The notes beneath the pieces are model-generated. The model was given only the letters and a program-made list of their open reading frames with translations. It was not told where the DNA came from and made no database searches. The position numbers and the translations under genes were made by a program. 26,078 nucleotides of DNA from positions 187,795-213,872 of the forward strand of contig VHZZ01000529.1 in NCBI GenBank assembly GCA_009801015.1, written 5' to 3'. Positions 21,609 to 26,078 of the stretch are shown piece after piece. How positions within the stretch are numbered: position 1 is the first letter of the stretch; the number at the start of each line of letters is the position of its first letter. This DNA is from Silene noctiflora (Eukaryota > Streptophyta > Magnoliopsida > Caryophyllales > Caryophyllaceae).

Positions 21609-22448
21609 GTTATTTTATTTAAACCACTTAATCAGATTATTAAATTCATAAACGATAATATCTATGAGTAAAAATATTTATTATAGCTCACATGTACTGC
21701 AGTAAGTGGCCTATACATCAGATGATATAATTTTTGAGCATTAAGATTAAGTTTTTGAGTTTTATTTTAAAAACTATGAGTTTTGTTATAAAGTTTTTGA
21801 GTTCATTCTTTTAAACAAAAAGCTAAAAAAAATTTACAAAATAACTAAAATACATTACATATAAGCGCAGAAAAATTTGAGTTTTGACGATAAAAAACTA
21901 ACATATAACTTATAAACTTTATAAAGCTAAAAAAAATACGCAAAAACTCAAATATATATGGAATCTGAAGTAATACGTCGGATGTATAATCCTTTTTCTC
22001 CATGTATTGTCCATGTAGATTCTTTTAGTAAAAATTGTATCGATCTTAAATCAACATTTTTTCACCATATACAATAATCAATTCGATTTAACGAATTATA
22101 TTATGAAACAATAATGGTTTTATTAGTTAATCAAAGATAACACACTATACAAACATTTCTTAGAAATATTTCAATAAAGAAATTAGTGATTATATATTTT
22201 AAACTCATATTACTCCACAAATCACCATCAAATTAAATAATAAGAAGCATTTGAGATAATGATGGTATAACATAAACAGCAAACATAATGATTTAAAAAA
22301 GGGACGCATGAAGGATAAAGCCAAAATATATGATGCATTGGATTAGGCTTGTTGCATTTTTAAATTGACCTCTATTCCCAACAAATTTGGCATGCATATT
22401 TGGTCCACACAATGGACTCCACCGCAATATAAATTATCTGCACAAATT
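21609..22448. other. AT-rich intergenic DNA
   Basis: I see no gene. The 21720-21830 and 21870-21960 stretches repeat TTTTTGAGTT and its complement and are low-complexity. Confidence 0.45.
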
Positions 22449-22628
22449 CGGACATTCTCCGTCATAAGCTGAATACGGGTAGTGCCTCTTTTATAATATG
22501 CAAGTGACAAATCAAGTGAGAATTAAATAGAGAACACCACTTGCCTTCTCACTTTTAATATAGTGAGAGAGGTTCTATCCGTCTTCAGTTTATGACAAAT
22601 AGAGTATCCGTCTTCAATAAGACAAGCT
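22449..22628. mobile_element. Foldback MITE family B, copy 3
   Basis: The left arm is CCGTCATAAGCTGAATACGG then GTAGTGCCTCTTTTATAATATGCAAGTG. The right arm is CACTTGCC, TAGTGAGAGAGGTTCTATCC, GTCTTCAGTTTATGAC, then GTATCCGTCTTCAATAAGAC. The arms are inverted relative to each other, and the interior TATAATATGCAAGTGAC string is shared with copy 2. Confidence 0.75.
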
Positions 22629-22857
22629 GAATTATGTGTTCGATCGGTTGGTGTTTCATTGATCGGATCTCAATAATTATCACTTACATTATTGTAAATG
22701 TTTATTTGTGATGGCTTATTATATGGAGCATGTTTTGTGTTATATTCATAGGATTGATGTAGCTTCGTAAATTGTTTGAGTTCACATGGATCGATTATTT
22801 TTTGGTAAAGGGATCGCAATAGCGATTTTAATGCTGACGAATTTTTTTGAACTATTA

Positions 22858-23151
22858 GGGCTTGTTTGGTTGCCCTTTAAAATCATGGGATCTTAAACTT
22901 CCTAGTAAGTGTAAAAGCATGATGTTGTTTTGTTGCCAAAATCATGGGAAGTAGAACTTCCCACATGAATCTACTTTCTCCATTATGTGGGAAGTCATTC
23001 ACCAAGCCCCCCTTGGTCATTGGAAGTTCCCACATGAATTAACTTCTCACCTGCAAACCAAACACTTTTTGGAAATTCACGTGAATTGAAAATTCATGTG
23101 AACTTGAAGTTCCCGGGAACTTTAATTCCCTTATGTGAACCAAATAAGCCC
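22858..23151. mobile_element. PIF/Harbinger-like MITE, family A copy 2
   Basis: GGGCTTGTTTGGTTGCC at the left faces GTGAACCAAATAAGCCC at the right. Perfect TTA target duplications lie at 22855-22857 and 23152-23154. It is 294 bp long. The interior has CTCCATTATGTGGGAAG and CATGTGAA palindromes shared with the element at 5729-6021. TTA duplication and the GTTTGGTT core are typical of Tourist-type MITEs. Confidence 0.85.
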
Positions 23152-23154
23152 TTA

Positions 23155-23613
23155 GTATAGTGATTATTACTTTGCCATAAGTCATAAGAGTAACTCATAA
23201 GTCATAAGAAGGTTTCCTTACCTAATAAAAATAGTGGTATGAAAAGCACACGGTTATAGGATTATAGGCTAATCGTTTAACCACGGGTAACGGAGCCCAG
23301 CTTGAGCTAACAAATGATAGAGCATAGCTCATAAGTCATACAGTATAAAATTAAGTCCAATCCCGAATTCGAGTTCTTGAATTTAAGGCTTGGGATCAGC
23401 TTATATGTTTTTTTTAACCTGCCCGAACTCATCCTCCAACTTTGTTTGAGTTCCATTTTTTAGCATTATCATAATTTTAACGTAATTTTTGAGTTAAAAT
23501 TCCAATTCAAACTAATATTTTTCTTCCTTCAGTAACTTAAAATAACACTTATTATGTTATTTTCCTCTCTAAACTAATACTAATTCTAATCCAAATTCCA
23601 AACTAATATTTTC
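23155..23613. other. AT-rich intergenic DNA
   Basis: No gene or element is supported. The phrase CATAAGTCATAAGA is repeated around 23175-23210 and CTCATAAGTCATA recurs at about 23329, which is minor local duplication. Confidence 0.4.
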
Positions 23614-24385
23614 CGAAGGGCGGAGTCTAGTGGTTAAAATTTCCAAGAGACTCGGGTTTAAGCCTACCAAAGAGCAATCTTGTTGGGTTGAGGCTGCGAC
23701 TTTTTGACTTTGAGTCAGTCACTCTCGGGAGCTTACCTAATATACATGGTTTTCAGGCCATCACGTATATCCAGGGGTTTACTCAGTGCACACTAAAGGT
23801 AGCGGCCGCAGGTAGGAATGAGCAAATTTAGGTCCGGGCCGGAAAAATGGACCGGACCGAGCCATTTGGTCTGGACCAAACCCGAACCGAATTATTTTGC
23901 TCCGATCCTCGGTCCTCATTTTTCCAAGTTTCGGTCTTCGGTCTGGTCCGGTCCAAGACCGGTTAATTTAGGTCCGGATCGAATGGACCAAATTTCATAT
24001 TTTAAAGATTAATCATTAAAATATTATGAATAAAATTAACATTTTATCTTCCAAAGACATAATAAATGAGTATTGTCAATGATTTTCATTAAAACGTCAT
24101 TTAATTATTTAAATGCATTTTATTTAGCGTAACTAAAATGTAATTATCGTATACGAAACAGTGAAAAAACTAATTTTAAGTCCATTTCGGTCCAAGACCA
24201 GACCAAACCGAATATTTCGGGTTCGGTCCGGTCCAAGACCGAAAGTTTTAGGTCCAGTCTTCGGTCCACTAACTTTTTATTTTCGGTCTTTGATCCGGTC
24301 CGATTTGGTCCTGTTCGGTCCGGTCTTGGACCGATTCTCAGCCCTAGCCGCAGGCGACTTTGCCATTAAAAAAATAAAAATAAAA
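23614..24385 (+). mobile_element. tRNA-derived SINE, family C copy 2, split by a hAT-like insertion
   Basis: The left part, 23614-23812, begins GGCGGAGTCTAGTGGTTAAA (box A-like) with GACTCGGGTTTAAGCC (box B-like) about 30 bases on. The body then runs to AAAGGTAGCGGCCGCAGG. The right part, 24347-24385, has CGACTTTGCCATTAAAAAAA, the SINE tail and A-rich end. The two parts align in order with the SINE at 21370-21608. The break is filled exactly by the element at 23813-24346. SINEs of this kind are transcribed by RNA polymerase III and mobilised by LINE enzymes. Confidence 0.75.
23813..24346. mobile_element. Non-autonomous hAT-like element, 534 bp
   Basis: A perfect 8-bp target duplication, GCCGCAGG, lies at 23805-23812 and 24347-24354. 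The ends are TAGGAATGAGCAAAT and, inverted, TAGGGCTGAGAATCGG. Both subterminal regions are packed with GGTCCGG, GGTCTTGG and GACCG motifs in both orientations, as expected of transposase-binding subterminal repeats. The middle is plain AT-rich DNA. The frames at 23818-24012 and 24161-24397 lie on the GGTCC repeats and are not genes. An 8-bp duplication and TAGGG-type ends fit hAT elements. Confidence 0.88.
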
Positions 24386-24532
24386 TATTTGATTTAATTT
24401 ATCATTAAAATGATATAATTTAAGTAAACAATATTGATAAAATTATGTTAAAAATAATAATAAAAAAAAAAGCTCATAATGAGTTGAGCCTTAGTGTATT
24501 CGGGCTCAGGCGAACTTAGTTTGATTGATTTA

Positions 24533-24928
24533 GACCATCCCCAAGCAAGGTCACCAACTGGGTCGTGACCTTGTTGGGTCGTGCTAATGACTCATTAAAC
24601 TAGGATTAAGAAGACGATTTTGGTGACCTTGAATAACTCAGGGCCAATTTGTGACCTTGAGTTGAGACTTGGTGACCTTGAGTTGAGGTTGGTGACCCGA
24701 CACATGTCATCCTCTCATTTGTTAGTAATTAATAATTGAAAAAGTATGAGAGTTTTTTGTGGGGTAAAGAATGTGGAAAATGATTGGAAAGTGAAAAATG
24801 ATTGGGTTGGTGACCCAGGTCGTGACCTTCTGCTTGGGAGGGTGAAAGTGGGTCAAGATAAATAAGGTGAGATTAAGGGCTAAAACGTTGGTGACCCAGT
24901 TAGCGTGACCTTCTGCTTGGGGATGGTC
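24533..24928. mobile_element. TTA-flanked MITE with GACCATCCCCAAGCA ends, 396 bp
   Basis: GACCATCCCCAAGCAAGGTC at the left faces GACCTTCTGCTTGGGGATGG then TC at the right. TTA lies at 24530-24532 and 24929-24931. The subterminal phrases GGTGACC, GTGACCTTG and ACTGGGTC are repeated inside in both orientations. There is no ORF. The 3-bp TTA duplication points to PIF/Harbinger, but the end sequence differs from family A. Confidence 0.83.
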
Positions 24929-24931
24929 TTA

Positions 24932-25340
24932 GAGTCGGGCTTTGACCGAGCCAATCTCGAAGACTTATCTGCTTATTTACCGCCCTATGTATAACCATGG
25001 AGTTAGTAATTACAATCTAGCTAAAAGATAACTATACAAGCCTTGAGATGTACACAATATAAGCTTCGAAATAGATATTATCATAAAGTTGGTCCAAATC
25101 AAATGACCCGATTTGTATCCAATTTGTAAAAAACCTGAAAAGACTTACTTGATAAGTAGTATTTTAGTCGCATTTAGCTCCGCGTTTATAACTTATTCCG
25201 ACTCGATTTTGCGTGCTTAATTGATTAAAAAGCTCATTTAATTACTAATTTATAATAATTAGTCGTATTAATTATATTTAATAATTAGTCGGATTTTATA
25301 TTATAATTATATTTCCATTATTTAATTAATATATCATGTA
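24932..25340. other. AT-rich non-coding DNA with repeated AATTAGTCG
   Basis: I see no gene. TAATAATTAGTCG occurs at about 25252 and again at about 25279. The region resembles AT-rich parts of plant LTR retrotransposons, but no LTR boundary, primer-binding site or polypurine tract can be shown. Confidence 0.35.
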
Positions 25341-26078
25341 GGTGTGACGGAAAATGAGACGAGTTGCGAGTCGGGATTTTGGAAGGAAATGATGAAAAGA
25401 GGAGGAAATAAACTAAGTATGAAAAAGCTTGGTTTTGCCCTTTTTGCGACGGTCTTTGCTGAGCATTTGCTGACGCTTACGGCCATCATATCAACCACCC
25501 ATCACCACCCTTGGCCACCCCCCACTTCCAACTTCCCATACCAGCCAACCATGGCCACCACGTCCCCCACCAGAAGCCTTCACATCCCCAACAAACACCC
25601 CCGTCCATCAACATACACAAGCATACCCTTCTTCTTCCACCTATTTTCAGCCACCTTTTCTACCACCTCCAGCCACCACGTCAGCCACCCACGACCACCA
25701 CAATAATCTCCCATCATCCCCCAACCTTCCCCTGCCGCCGGCGAGCACAAGGGCAGCAGCAACACCCACCAAGCAGTCACTCAAACACCGTCGCAACAAG
25801 CACAAAACAAAGCACAAAAGAAGGTGTTTGTTCTCCTAGCCGGCCCACCGGCTGGGGCACCACCTCATCTTCCCCTCACTTTCCATAAAGTCTCCCGGCC
25901 GGCCTAGCCACCGGCGGCCGGCCTAGCCACCGGCGGCCGACCAACCGGCTCCCACTCCTCTTTTTCCCCTGCTAGCGCGTGTGTCTCAGCCCTCTGTCTT
26001 CCCAGCCGGCCCACCGGCTGCCTGGCCACCGGCTGGGGGAGCGGCTACATGGAAATTGAAGCTTAAGAGGCAGGGACT
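25341..26078. repeat. C/G-rich repeat-like block of unknown type, running off the window
   Basis: Composition switches abruptly from AT-rich to C-rich. ACCGGCTG-type strings recur: AGCCGGCCCACCGGCTG at about 25838 and about 26003, and GGCCACCGGCTGGGG at about 26024. A 19-bp unit GGCCTAGCCACCGGC is tandem at 25901 and 25920. The overlapping frames (25344-25706 and 25511-25888) are Pro/His/Thr-rich, lack an ATG in the right place or a domain, and reflect composition. It could be part of an LTR retrotransposon or a transcribed repeat. I cannot tell which. Confidence 0.4.

Noticed and set aside
23818-24397. Two open frames over the GGTCC repeats
   Set aside because: They lie on subterminal repeats of the hAT-like element, and their Pro/Gly/Arg-rich sequence is a by-product of that motif.
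25344-25888. Pro/His-rich open frames as genes
   Set aside because: They follow C-rich composition, overlap one another in different frames, the longer 5' one would start at GTG, and no domain is visible.
1-26078. CRISPR array, bacterial-type operon, or tRNA/rRNA gene
   Set aside because: No regularly spaced repeats, cloverleaf or rRNA-like sequence was seen. The only tRNA-like promoter boxes belong to the SINEs.

Overview
This is plant nuclear DNA, probably from a Caryophyllales species and perhaps Caryophyllaceae. The evidence is plant-type GT-AG introns, plant-specific gene families, an AT-rich background, a plant LINE remnant, tRNA-derived SINEs, and many small foldback elements with plant-type ends. 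The species is an inference from the style of the repeats. Gene models were built by hand from splice signals, reading-frame phase and family resemblance.

Four genes are well supported. (1) A single-exon CENP-V/GFA-domain protein lies at 1037-1456 on the minus strand. (2) A complete seven-exon YSL metal-nicotianamine transporter (663 aa) lies at 6662-11324 on the plus strand. (3) A single-exon S40/DUF584 senescence-regulator-like protein (192 aa) lies at 12199-12777 on the minus strand, convergent with YSL. (4) A five-exon TBC-domain RabGAP (564 aa) lies at 14586-18908 on the minus strand. The RabGAP has a phase-compatible alternative first exon at 19044-19174 that would replace its Ser-rich start with a membrane segment. 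A coding-like ORF at 481-698 may be the last exon of a gene that begins outside the window.

The rest is mostly repeats. A 5'-truncated LINE with lost catalytic residues occupies about 2.52-4.77 kb. MITE-like elements of several families have recognisable ends: TA-flanked Stowaway-like at 5217-5708 and 19572-19768; a GTTTGGTT-ended PIF/Harbinger-like pair at 5729-6021 and 22858-23151; a TTA-flanked element at 24533-24928; and three copies of a CCGTCTTCAGC foldback family at about 13.7, 21.1 and 22.5 kb. Two copies of one SINE family are present, and one is split by a 534-bp hAT-like element with a perfect 8-bp target duplication. Diverged tandem duplications sit in YSL introns 1 and 2, upstream of S40, in a RabGAP intron, and over the RabGAP stop codon. 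The last 0.7 kb is GC/C-rich repeat-like DNA of unknown type.

The genes do not form one pathway. YSL transporters remobilise metals and S40 proteins mark senescing leaves, so that convergent pair is suggestive, but co-function is only inference. I found no clear undescribed system. The best leads are the two alternative RabGAP first exons and the tandem duplication over that gene's stop codon and 3' UTR.
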